Shown here: positions 23,506-33,995 of the stretch, one piece after another
Layout of the letters: every line of letters starts with the position of its first letter
Numbering within the stretch: the stretch's first letter is position 1
Source: Paramacrobiotus metropolitanus
Taxonomy: Eukaryota > Tardigrada > Eutardigrada > Parachela > Macrobiotidae
Assembly: GCF_019649055.1 (NCBI RefSeq)
Contig: NW_026570221.1
Coordinates: 4,402,001 to 4,466,000, forward strand
Reading direction: 5' to 3'
DNA length: 64,000 bases
Notes under the pieces: generated by a model
What the model was told of the DNA's origin: nothing
The model's database searches: none
What the model saw: only the letters and a program-made list of their open reading frames with translations
Translations under genes and position numbers: made by a program

Positions 23506-23960
23506 GTCCGTGCAAATGGGTTCTAGCCGGTAACGAAAATGAAACAGTGCAACCGTAGCGCCGACACTTTGGCGTATATGTCTTCTTAAAATCCTAGCAC
23601 GTGCAGTAAAACTATATTTTCACTTGGTAAATTGTGAGGGTTTGATAGCAGTTGGAGGGCAAATTACTGCACAATCGGATTTGGAATAGAAAATGTAAAA
23701 TGTAAGCGCTGGTGAATATGAATGCGAACTCAAAGCGGGTCAGATGTGCGGCCCTTATAGAAATGTTCACTGGGAAAATCCGAATTTAGCATGAATAGCG
23801 GGGTCATATACTGGACGGTCCTGCGCACACGCATGAATAGAGTGAAGAAGGATGCAGGATGTGCATTGTGCACTGTACGGCAGCGTACAGGGCCAACTTA
23901 AAATTCCTGAACTATGGGCAGCTGAACGTAAGCACCACTTGCCAGGGCCCATACGGAAAC
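23506..23960. repeat. 5' flank of the 565-aa gene, duplicated at 2410-2870
   Basis: The matching stretch is the likely promoter region. Landmarks shared with the other copy include gtgagggtt..tag.agttggaggg and gaatatgaatgcgaactcaa. No clear TATA box was picked out. Confidence 0.6.
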
Positions 23961-24699
23961 TCCAATTCAAAAAAGCCTCATCCTTTGTAAAAACCTACAA
24001 TACTACTATAATATACTTAAAAAAATATTTTCATCTGCAAAGGTCAATAGGGCGTGGCAAAAGCAGAACTTAAAGAATACATAAGACTACATGCTACTAC
24101 ATTGCGCTGGCTGCACTACGTGCAGTGCACGTCGTGCACGCTGTTCCCCCAACTTTGATTTTGCAGTTGCGCTAGCAGTAGAGCTTTAGCTATCGTATTT
24201 CGATATAAGCGGAGTAACCGTGCCACCGCTATCAGATTATAAAATTTAAAAAGTTTTATCAAATATTGGTTAGTTCGGAAACAAACATTTAGCTCCGAAA
24301 GAACCACTTTTTAAAATCGAAGATTCGGATAGATACTTACAAAATAGCAAAAAATTTTTTTAATTTGGTTAAGCGGTGGCATGGATTACCGCATGCGTGC
24401 TTCACTTATGTACACTCCTCGAATCGGTCCACAGCTTCTTATGTTTGTTATTTCTTATTTTTTATGTATATGTTTCCTTATGTCTCCTTTTTATTGTTGG
24501 TTCAAACCTAAACGCAACAGATAAGCTCGCTTACACATACCGCCTGCAACATCACTGCCGACATCGGTAGAATCTCACAAGCAGATGACCTTTTACCTTG
24601 AAGCAAGCTCTCTATGCGACACTTACTACTGGTTTCGTTAAGGTTTACAGACTACAAGAAAGCCATCCGGTTTTAATTTAAACGAAAGCACCGTAAAAC

Positions 24700-26800
24700 A
24701 GCGGAGCATATAGGGAGCTTCGTCGTTCTTTGGGGTTGCAGTAATCATACACTAATCATACACGCTCTGGTTCTTCATATTATCCACTTTGTAGATGCGG
24801 TACATGGTCACCATGAAGCACTTAGCGGACGGGCTCATCTGCAAAAGTATGATGTTGTCATGCGTTTGTAAGACAGGTCAGCCAAGCCGAGGCCAATACC
24901 AGCGAACCACGGCCGTAATTACCTCGTCAAAGTACAGATTAAGCTGGGTGTCCTTGTTGATACGTACGGCTTTCGCAGTGCTTCTACCGTGTGCGGCAGT
25001 TGCTTAACCTCCTCTTCATCAAACTGATAACCCGACAGTGCATTGACCTCCACAACCGCCATATTGCTACCACCATCTTTCAAATATCTGCAACATCTTC
25101 ATTAGTAAGATTTGCTGACCGCTGTAGTGCTGACCGACAAAATGTTTACCCGACAATCTGTTTGAAACGAGCAAAACGAAAATCGTAGTTATGGTTGAAC
25201 ACCGGCGAACTGTTTTCGACATTATTTGGACATATAAGCTAATTTCCCAAAACCCAGTCAGAAAGAAAAATACTAAAAAGTCTGAGAAAAAACTTAGGAG
25301 GCATGAGAAACACTTAGGAATTTAAGGAATTTTAATAATTAGGAACCAGTCTAACAAATAAGTTGCCGGACAACCAGATTCTTTTGGCAAAACGTCACTC
25401 AACAATATCACAGGAACGGATTGTCGGATCGTCAGTGAAAAGTGTGAGTCAGCAATATGTCGGTCAACAAATTAGCAGGAAGCAGAAGACGGTCGGTGAC
25501 TTGACTGTAAACCCACGAGACGCAAGTGGTTGACAGACTACTGTACTCACGCTGCACAAATATTAAGCGGGAAACTTTCGCCGATGCGGTGGCGTATGTG
25601 ACATTGAGATCAAACACCGTATCCTCTTTCCGCTCGACAACGTGATATGTCCAGCTGAAGTACGCTACGGCGACTCCGCTGCCTCTGGCATGGATTACGA
25701 TATCGTCTGGTTTGGCCTGAAACTCAACTGACTAAGTCACTATAGAGGTTCCAGGAGTCACAGCAAAATCTCTTTTCTCAATTCCATCGGTAACATGGAT
25801 GTGCAGAGATGGCGAGGTGTTGAACATGGCTGCAAACTCTGCTAACGCTTGTAGCGCCACCACGGTATCATAAAAAAGCTGGAAATATTCCGAAAAGACA
25901 GCTTTGCAAGGAAATCTGACTATACGTACCGCTGTGGAATAGAAGCCACCTTCCGCATTCTGCTTCGATATCAACCAGTTTGCGATGTTCAGCGACGTGT
26001 TGAACTGTGAATTGGCCAAGTACGCCAATAAAGCGTAAGCGATGGCTTCCACATCTCTCGCAGGGACTGCGGGCGAATGCGAGGAGCAGTGACCATTATC
26101 ATCGTCCGCTGTGACTGTTGTCCAGTGGATCATATTGGCGTTGTTCACCATTCGATCGTCCAGGAAACGAACCGCATCAGCTGCCTTGGAACTGTTGGCT
26201 TTAGTCAATGCGTACGCTGTAATAGCTAAAGCGTATAAATCATTCTTCACATTCCTCAACTGCGATTCCAGATATGTCAGCGCTTTCGGTAGCGCTTCGT
26301 CCAATAGGTCGACGCCCGATTTCCCAGTGCTGTTGCACTGCAAAAACGCCAGAAGAGTGAACGCCGTCAAGGAGACAGCGTTGGCAGCGCCACCTGGGTT
26401 AGGTTTATCGATGAAATTTCCACTGTCTCCAAAAGATCCACTTTCCAACTGCTGTCCGAGGAGGTAATCTAGGGCGCCCCGAATAACCGTGTCGTCAATG
26501 ATAGGCAGGAAGGCGGCAGCTTCAGCAAAGTCCCGCGCGACATACGCCGTCAGCCATGTGGAGCCCTTGGGGGTCAGATTGTCCCCACGTGCTGTAGGAA
26601 TTGTCGTAGCGCCAGTACGTTAACTGCCTTTGATATCCTAGCTGGATGTTTTTCAGCAGCTGCTGTTGTTTCTCATAGATCACGGCTTGCGTGGTATCGA
26701 AAATCTTGTTTATTATTTCTTGTTCTTTTAAGACATAGACTGCACGGTTTGATTCTGAAATGTCCAAGACGCAGGTGTTTGAGTATAACATAGGAGTCTA
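24700..26800 (-). pseudogene. Thioester/alpha-2-macroglobulin family protein, C-terminal part, decayed
   Basis: On the minus strand the order is the helical thioester-domain toroid (NIQLGYQRQLTYWRYDNSYS, GSTWLTAYVARDFAEAA, ESGSFGDSGNF, DLYALAITAYAL), the following beta domain (SVEFQAKPDDIVIHARGSG, YFSWTYHVVERKEDTVFDLN) and the receptor-binding domain (SNMAVVEVNALSGYQFDEEE, then MSPSAKCFMVTMYRIYKVDN) across introns. The family works in innate immunity or protease trapping; the GCGEQ thioester site would lie upstream and is absent. Disabling changes: one extra C in a C5 run (26569-26573), an in-frame TAG at 25734-25732, a shift near RK/AVRINKD at about 24970, and an 11-bp tandem duplication (24742-24763) just before the end. 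An exon end (DEV before GTAATT) and a following acceptor (TTTTGCAG) are kept, so it is a genomic copy. Confidence 0.85.
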
Positions 26801-27190
26801 CGAAGAAGGCAGCTCGGGTCTCAAAGCCTGAATTTTGTGTAAAGCCGCTGGACTGCCTTCCGTTTGTGTCTAGGCAGCCATATCGCGTTGGCCAACTTGG
26901 CTGGGATTGGGGAAAACTTTTATGTTCTTGAATAGTAAATTTTTTGGACTTCAGCGGGAAATTAGTAAAAATGGCAACCGCCCAGGGAAGCGTTGTAACG
27001 TTAAATGGGTCAAACCACTGCGAACGACAGCTCCTTGAGAAATAGCTTTGAGCAATTGAAATCATCGAATTGCAGTTCGGTGCTCGAAGACTGTGTTACG
27101 TCTTGCTTTTCAAATCCTCTTCTATTCTTGAAGCCAAATATGGAATTTTGATAATTTATAGATTCATTAAAAACTATGGAATAATACGTG

Positions 27191-27890
27191 TGTAACCGTC
27201 CAAAACGTCCGGACGTCTGAGACGTCCGGCGGACGTTTTGGCGACTAAACCGTCAAAAACGTCCGGGGGCCGCCAAAACGTCCGCCGTAAATTTTGCCCA
27301 CCCGATTTTTTTGTGTTTGCGTCGGATCGCAGCCGGATCGGTAATTCGTAGCCGGACATTTCAGCCTGACCGGTAATTCGTAGCCGGACGTTTCTGCCTG
27401 ACCGGTGATTCGTTGCCGGACGTTTTGGCCTGACCGGTAATTCGTAGCCGGACGTTTCTGCCTGACCGGTAATTCGTAGCCGGACGTTCCTGCCTGACTG
27501 GTAATTCGTAGCCGGACGTTTCTGCCTGACCGGTAATTCGGACCCGGACGTTTCTGCCTGACTGGTAATTCGTAGCCGGACGTTTCAGCCTGACTGGTAA
27601 TTCGTAGCCGGACGTTTCTGCCTGACCGGTAATTCGTCGCCGGACGTTTCAGCCTGACTGGTAATTCGTAGCCGGACGTTTCTGCCTGACTGGTAATTCG
27701 TAGCCGGACGTTTCTGCCTGACCGGTAATTCGGAGCCGGACGTTTTTGCCTGACCGGTAATTCGTAGCCGGACGTTTCAGACTGACTGGTAATTCGTAGC
27801 CGGATGTTTCAGCCTGACTGGTAATTCGTAGCCGGCCTTCTCTACCGGACCGGTGGTTTATAACAAGACGTTTCGACCTGACTGGTACGG
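27191..27890. mobile_element. CGTCCG-family element with 32-bp minisatellite, copy 1
   Basis: It starts TGTAACCGTCCAAAACGTCC, followed by several inverted CGTCCG/CGGACG blocks to about 27300. About 17 tandem 32-bp units of the form gtaattcgtagccggacgtt + tctgcctgaccg follow to near 27890. The unit and the flanking blocks match, in the opposite orientation, the smaller element at 32706-32989. The right terminal repeat is degraded. No protein frame is supported. Confidence 0.75.
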
Positions 27891-28098
27891 ATTTTTCTTC
27901 TTAATTTGGGCTTTAATCAAAACCTTTTTTCCTAGAACTTGGATTCTTACCTTATCTTTTCTGAGTTTTCACGCTTCTTTGCCGTTTCTCAGTTGTTAGG
28001 CCCCTGTACGCTTTTTGTGTACCTTATTTAAAACAAGTTCGCACCGATTTGCTTTTATTTATCTTAGATTTACATATTGCCGATATCTGAACCTCATA

Positions 28099-28686
28099 TA
28101 CGGAACGTTTCATACCAAAAAAAAGCTGGAGCGTTTTTGTTTCTTCTTGTAGTCACTCTAGTCATCTGTAGATAATCTGTAGACGCCCTGTCATCCAGAA
28201 AAGCCTAAAAAACAGGTGACTACAGCATGTCTGCAGTGGTGTCTAGGGTCTGTCTACGGATGACTCCCGGCATATTCACGATACAAGCCGAGCATCTAGC
28301 TGAACTTAGAAATGGCAGGCTGTATACAGCGTTAGACTTCAGCAGTCACCCTGTAGAAACCTGTATACATCCAAAAAATTCTGAGAAATTATGGGACTAC
28401 AGTATGTTTACAGTGGTGTCTACGGATGACTTCCGGTGTGTACAAGCAGAGTATCCAGCTGGATCCAGGGAAGGCTGGCTGTATACAGTGGTCGACGGCT
28501 GTAGACAACCTGAAAACACCGTTGTAGACATCCTGTATACATCCTAAGAAAACCTAACAAACCCAAGAAGCCAGGTGACTACCGATAGGACTACATCTTG
28601 CCTACAGCCAGTATATAGATGTCAATTGTGAATACGAGAACAGAAAGAACAATTCGCTTTTTCTTTGGTATAAAACGTGCCACAGG
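28099..28686. mobile_element. Inverted-repeat element with internal ~200-bp repeats, copy 1
   Basis: The left end (cggaacgtttcataccaaaa) pairs with the right end (ctttggtataaaacgtgcca). Two internal repeats carry aggtgactacagyatgtcta, gtggtgtctacgg, gtatacagc and cctgtatacatccta. The same termini and internal units occur at 51217-51610. Confidence 0.75.
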
Positions 28687-28849
28687 TGTGAACGTGAAGG
28701 TTAACTTGTTCATCTTTTAAGGTTGACTCATTCGGAAACTAGTTGCAAAGAACTGGTGTTGAAATATTGAAAACTTGCACTTTTTCATTTGTCGGTTGAT
28801 TAATTTCGTAGACAGCAACATTACTGGAGCATCAAGCAATAAAAATGGT

Positions 28850-30660
28850 GCAAAAGAAACAGTGGTCTACGCGTCTTGTGAATTTTGTCGTCGGCGTCTG
28901 GTCATGACTCTGGCAATGCGATCTCCTTGGCTCGCTGTGATTATGTCGAGTCCGAGCGCCACTTTTTCCTCTGGTTCCGATTTCTCTGCAAGGAAGTACC
29001 CATGTAAAAAAGTTATGCTTCTTTTCACTTCGACCGTCTTTACAGTTTTAAAATGTCGGTCATTAAATTTTATTGAATTGATCACGCAGTTTACTAGTTG
29101 GTCTGCCAATATATTTTTTCTCACTTTTGCATTCGCTGCAGTTCCAGTTTTTCACTTTAAGTTTGCTGGGGTCCTGAGCCTTGACTTTGGTGACACAGGA
29201 ACGATGAAAAACCTTGTTGCATTTCACGCATGTCCAGATTAGCTCTGCGTCATATAACAAAGGCATTCTGCAACGGCATATCAACCGTAACGAAACTTCG
29301 TTGGTTACGCCGGATTTGCTGCTTATCATTCTGGTTTTGCTCGGAAAAGGAGTCAGTTTCTTGCTATCCAGACACGTTACCAAATGATTTCTCATCACCT
29401 ATAAAAATGTATCACCATTACGGTCGAACGGTCAACAGAAATCAAAAGCGCAACTTTACCTTTTTATTGTATTCTTTTTACAGGGGTCGAATCCGTAGAA
29501 CATATCCGTGAGGCAGGCATTGCATAAATTCCAGAATTGTGCAGTTCATCTTCAAGGTTGATGTCTTTCCAGCGCAACCGCATGACGTCGGTTTGAGCAA
29601 ACCGAAAGAGCGACGCGATTTGCGACTCCACAAAAATGTCCGTATATGGTGTTAAGCAGTCGTAAACGTCCACAATATCTGAAGAGTCTCCATGATTATT
29701 TGATACAATGATCCATCTGGTGTCCGAAAGTTGCAAAAGCTGCGTTTTTCGACGTTCGTTTCCAAGGCCGATACCGCAGTCATGCCTCCGCAATTCGACA
29801 ATAGAGTCAATGGTGTTTTTTTCCGGCGTCTTCTGGTTCTCGGAAATCAACAGGAATCGGTAGCATTAAGGCCGAAGGAAACTGATGATTTAGCAGCCAT
29901 TGAACGGCTCTCATCACATTACTTGAAACGAGCCCTCTTTCCTCACGTAATGCAATCCAATCCTCGTACGTAAGCATCAGACTTTCATGCACTTCATACC
30001 ACAATACCTTTCTATCCATTTCAGTTCCTAAAGAGAAGCTGCCGTTAAGTCATTGTTCTGTAGGTACCCTCTATACACATAATTGTCAATTTTATTTTAA
30101 GTTCTGTTCACAGGAAAACTGTGCATTAATTGCGAAGGAGCCAAGGTTTTATACAGTATGGAAATCGAATCAGTATTATCTTTTAGGAACAACTCACTTT
30201 TATCCTGCTCAAGTTTAGACAGTGTTGTTTTTGCGGTGAGTCTTTCCTTCAACACAAACCAGGCTTCGGGGTGAATGAAGTGCATGACTGATGCTTCCAG
30301 ATTTCCAAGCCTGGAAAACATCAGTTGTTTCTTTTCCTTCGGCCGCAGCGACGATAGGGTGTGTATAACGCTGTCGGGTCGCAATGCTCCGCGGAATCCC
30401 ACAAGATCGGCGTTGGTGAGTGTGTCGCTCAGTAGATCGAGCTCCAGCGCGTTTACGGATTGCTCGGTGAACATTTCTTTGAGGACGTCCAGTCCTGACA
30501 AGAGTAAATTACACTGTCGGATCGATACTTTGTCGTTTGAGGATGGCAGCGGTAAAGTTTCTTTAGGTGTGTCAAACGATTCTGCTTGGTTCAGCGATGC
30601 AACTGGGTTGGGTTGCTCAGATCCACTAAAATCTTGAACTGATTGCGGCAACAGCAACTG
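28850..30660 (-). pseudogene. Ulp1/C48-like peptidase-PHD protein, unit 2, catalytic residues lost
   Basis: The reading order on the minus strand is an N-terminal region (30657-30110), an acceptor (CTCTTTAG) at about 30028, the protease-like domain (30027-29464: WIALREERGLVSSNVMRAVQ, LLNHQFPSALMLPI, SDTRWIIVSNNHG, VDVYDCL, QIASLFRFAQTD, NSGIYAM), then after an intron a PHD finger (29320-29110: CRCRMPLLYDAE, CVKCNKVFHRSCV, WNCSECK). In working relatives the Trp motif is preceded by His and the last motif is DCG(L/I)Y. Here Arg and Ser replace the catalytic His and Cys; the Asp is kept. The frame breaks in an A7 run near 29818 and near 29520. C48-like/PHD pairs of this kind are frequent in transposon-derived genes, including Ginger-type elements. 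Confidence 0.7.
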
Positions 30661-30849
30661 GTTAGATGTTGTACCACTTGAGTTGCTGATCTCTACAAGT
30701 GCATGTTTGTTGTAATTATACAGCTCACTTGACCTTTCTGTAGGATTATTATCGCACAGTCAAAATTACAAAAGAAAAATGGAGGTCGGTTTACGGGTCG
30801 GTATGCATTAACGCATTTTGGAAATCGAGCTGTACATAAACAACTAAAG

Positions 30850-31463
30850 TAGATGAAGAGTAAATTAGAGCTATTCCGCCTACCAAACTCACTTTCATTG
30901 GCGCAAATCGAGCATTTCCAGCTTTTGTTACGATTCAGCTTATCCGTTTTCTTAGATTTTGAAACGCACGCTTGATGATACTCTTTTGAGCACTTCGCAC
31001 ATTTTACGGTCCATTCGATGCTGTACATTTTTGGCATTCGGCAATCGCACATAATCGGGACCACTTCGGTAACCGCATCCCGCTTTGGCTTTACTGGTAC
31101 GCTGGGGAAAAGCGTAAACCGTTCCTCTTCTAGGCAGCGCAAGAAATGCGGACGCATGTCCTGTGTTGAAGTAAACAGAATTAAATTTCGTTTTCTAGAC
31201 ACAAATTGCATGTTCACTGTGAGCTAGAAGGTTACCTCATTGTTGTATTCTCTGGTGGCTGGATCAGCACCGAAACATCTCTCCACCAGGTTTGCCACGG
31301 AATACAATCCACAGTCAGTGCCGTTAGGCTGTGTCGGCATCTTTGGAATTATAATTTTGAAACTGTCTTCGGTAAATCGAAATACTGACGCGATTTGTTG
31401 TTTCATTACTTCTCCGCATCCCAGCGATGGAAGACTAGTGACAAAATAAGTTAAGCTCAACAT
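30850..31463 (-). pseudogene. Ulp1/C48-like peptidase-PHD protein, unit 1, 5'-truncated
   Basis: The fragment starts in the late part of the protease domain (QIASVFRFTEDSFKI) and keeps the catalytic Cys in GTDCGLYSVANLVERC. A short intron separates it from MRPHFLRCLEEERFTLFPS and a PHD finger (CDCRMPKMYSIEWTVKCAKC, EYHQACV, WKCSICAN). It is a diverged paralogue of unit 2 just downstream, in the same orientation. The front of the protease domain with the His and Asp was not found upstream, so it is likely a fragment. Confidence 0.65.
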
Positions 31464-32340
31464 GAGTCGGGAATACGGCCAAGCAATTTTGAAACTTCTC
31501 AGAGACCGTACGAGTTGTGTTATTATCTAAGTCGGTGTTCCTGAATCACTTTCGGAGTTTCATTTTTGCGGCCACATCCATGTTTGTTTCGTTAGTCTGT
31601 AAGCTCTCACTGCCAGTGGCGATTCCCACAGGCAGTGACAGCTTTTTATTTCAATAATGGAAACTTGCAATTTCCACTGTTGCGCCCAGGAACGTAGTTT
31701 GCTTACTAAATTATTGGCGATTTAATCGGCATCGTCCAGTACACACTTAGTAATATGCCTGAACGAGATCATACAGAATAAACATTTTAAATTTTATGCA
31801 CTGAAACGGAATCCATTCTGATTAGTTTTTTCGTCCGTCTAATACGTGCGTTAAAGGTGCATTAAAAAGCTGTTGTAGGCCCTCTAACAACCGCTGAACT
31901 TGAACGTAGTCTAAAAAAGGTTGTGGGTTGTGGCTATCCGGTAATATTTAATTACAGTACATGATAACTTAGTATGAGATAACGGGTTCTTTGGGGTGAC
32001 TGCTACTTGATTGTAACCAGTCGCAGGATACGTTCACTATCAAACAGTTTTTGTGGCTGATGACTTTTGGCTTGATTGCTTTTTGTTTACTGAAACGTCT
32101 TGGGTAGTAAACGAAATTCTAGTTGCTTCAAATATGTATCGTCAATCGACATTTCACTTGTGTGTTGGCTTAAGATGTGGCGAGGGATTTCGCCACCGGG
32201 AATGTGGGACCAGCATCTTGTTCCTTGTGCATTAACAAGAAAATCACTGGTTCTCAGCAATAAGGTTTTACGTCTGTTTAGCTAACAAAAAGATTAACTG
32301 GAAGAAAATTTATCTTGTCCTAACTGATAATTATATCATC
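31464..32340. other. Intergenic, nothing supported
   Basis: Spacer between the minus-strand peptidase-like unit and the plus-strand integrase-like exon. Short frames show no domains. Confidence 0.35.
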
Positions 32341-32571
32341 ATGCACTGCGATCTGAAAGCTCTTCACACTTTCTTGACGTCAAATCGGTATCCAGATGGC
32401 CCGACAGACTCTCAAAAGCGTGCTATCCGTCGTCGCCGAGGAAACTTTGCCGTAATCGGAAGAAAGCTCTACTTTTCCGGCGGAAAATCGAAAGGGCCAG
32501 ATGGTTGTGGATATCCTCTCGTTGTTTTTGACGACGAAGAAAAGATCCGGATTGCTGCAGAGTACCACGGG
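32341..32571 (+). CDS. Integrase N-terminal-like exon (KRBA2/Ginger type), fragment
   Basis: From an ATG at 32341 the frame gives LKALHTFLTSNRYPDG, KRAIRRRRGNFAVIGRKLYF, PLVVFDDEEKIRIAAEYHG and then meets GTATTT at 32572, a possible donor. The pattern (a leader helix, Y-P, a basic R/K-R-x-x-N-F-x-V-x-G-x-L-Y and an E-E-K-x-x-I-x-x-x-Y-H-G end) is what precedes the HHCC zinc site in Ginger- and Gypsy-type integrases and in the domesticated KRBA2-type genes. The rest of the integrase was not found downstream. Its position next to two peptidase/PHD units suggests that all are remains of one element type. Confidence 0.5.
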
Positions 32572-32705
32572 TATTTGAGGCCTTTCTACTTGTTTTCTCT
32601 ACTAGATTTTAGCTGAGCAGCCTTTCTGGTTTTGTTTCGAGATACTTGGCATCAGCATACTAATATATAGCCCTTTATATTGAAAATCTTACTCTAAAAG
32701 GCAAC

Positions 32706-32989
32706 TGTAACCGGCAAAACCGTCCGCCCCCGAATATACAGTCCGGCAAAACCGTCCGTCCCCGAACATGCACTCCGGCAATACCGTCCGCCTCGAATAT
32801 GCACTCCGGCAAAACCGTCCGCCCCCGAATATGCACTCTGGGGCGTGCACAAGATCGAATAGAGCATAAAAACCTGGGTGGGCAAAATTTCCGGCGGACG
32901 TTTTCTTGGACCGCCGGACGGTTTTGCCGGCTTACAGGCAAAAGCGTCCGGCGGACGGTTCATCCGTCCGGACGATTTTGCCGGTTACA
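32706..32989. mobile_element. CGTCCG-family element with 32-bp minisatellite, copy 2 (reversed)
   Basis: The inverted ends are TGTAACCGGCAAAACCGTCC and ATTTTGCCGGTTACA preceded by CGGACG, 284 bp overall. About 3.5 tandem 32-bp units (ccggcaaaaccgtccgcccc + cgaatatacagt) stand at the left. Read in reverse it follows copy 1 through AAATTTTGCCCACCC and into the repeat unit (about 23 of 32 bases shared). It abuts the start of a retroelement tail at 32990. Confidence 0.75.
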
Positions 32990-33334
32990 GACGTGACCTG
33001 TAGAGACACGATGGCGGATTCGTACATCGACGCGACCTCAAAGTGCGCTGGCGCAGCTGCCGAACGGGCTTTCACTGAGAAGATGGGGAAGTATAAGTCT
33101 CTTACGGATCGCTGTTATTTTGTCCCAGTTGCATGCGAGACATTTGGAACTTTTTGTGAGGAAACAATTGTCTTGTTAAAGGAGATTGGTAAGAAATTGT
33201 TTATGAGGACCGGCGAGATTCGTTCTACCTGTTTTTTGTTTCAACGTTTGAGCTTGGAAATAATGCGTGGCAATGCTATGAGTGTTTTGTGTACAGTCCC
33301 ATCTCATGTTAATTGGGACAAATTCTTTATTTGA
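32990..33334 (+). mobile_element. Non-LTR retroelement C-terminal tail, copy 2
   Basis: The frame encodes DVTCRDTMADSYIDATSKCA, AGAAAERAF, KYKSL, CYFVPVACETFG, LLKEIGKK, FLFQRLSLEIMRGNAMSVLC and stops at 33332-33334. It is the same tail family as 17713-18120 but diverged and uninterrupted. The sequence begins exactly where the minisatellite element ends, within the conserved WDVTC motif, so the 5' remainder was lost or displaced. An ATG at 33011 is probably not a true start. Confidence 0.7.
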
Positions 33335-33995
33335 GTGATTTTTATTGAGCGAAGCTCGCCATGGTGCATAATGCGATTAAAGTTCACTTTATAATAACTT
33401 TCTTGGTATCAAAAATCTTTCGATTTTTTCCTTATTCTTTCGAAATGTGTAAGACACAAGTGATTTTGTTTAGCATATGAGTCTTTGGAGAAAAAACCAG
33501 CTATCGGTCTCCACGGCTGTTTCAGCTATTTTGCGTTGTAGAACAAGTTGCCGTCTCTTGGTGGCTGGCCGTATTGCACAGGCCTGGTTACGGATAACGA
33601 GTTCTGTTTCCCCTTCCTCGGAAGCATCGAGTTCTTTTATCACTTCCTCGTATATATTTTCTAATGATTCCGGCGTCTTGCCCTGGGAAAATTTTTTGTT
33701 TTATCTGAATTTATTACTCGTAAGAATTCGCAAAATTTTGCTCAGTTTTCAACATCAAAGCATGGCGATTTGCAAGCCAACGAAAACACAGAACTAGGAA
33801 TTTTCAGTACTGAATGGTAATTTGATAACAAATTTGATAAAGCGGCTCCAGCGAAACCAAAATCATGAAATTTCTTACACAAAACCAAACAACTACAAAA
33901 TTCTAAAACAATTTCGACCATTTTCTCCTGCGATTGACAGTATAAGCGTTTGCTAAAAAACTGGCTTGCAAGTTTTCCCAGTAAATCCATTGCTT
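33335..33995. other. Spacer downstream of the HSP70 gene
   Basis: AT-rich sequence with no supported gene. It includes the 3' flank of the minus-strand HSP70. Confidence 0.4.
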
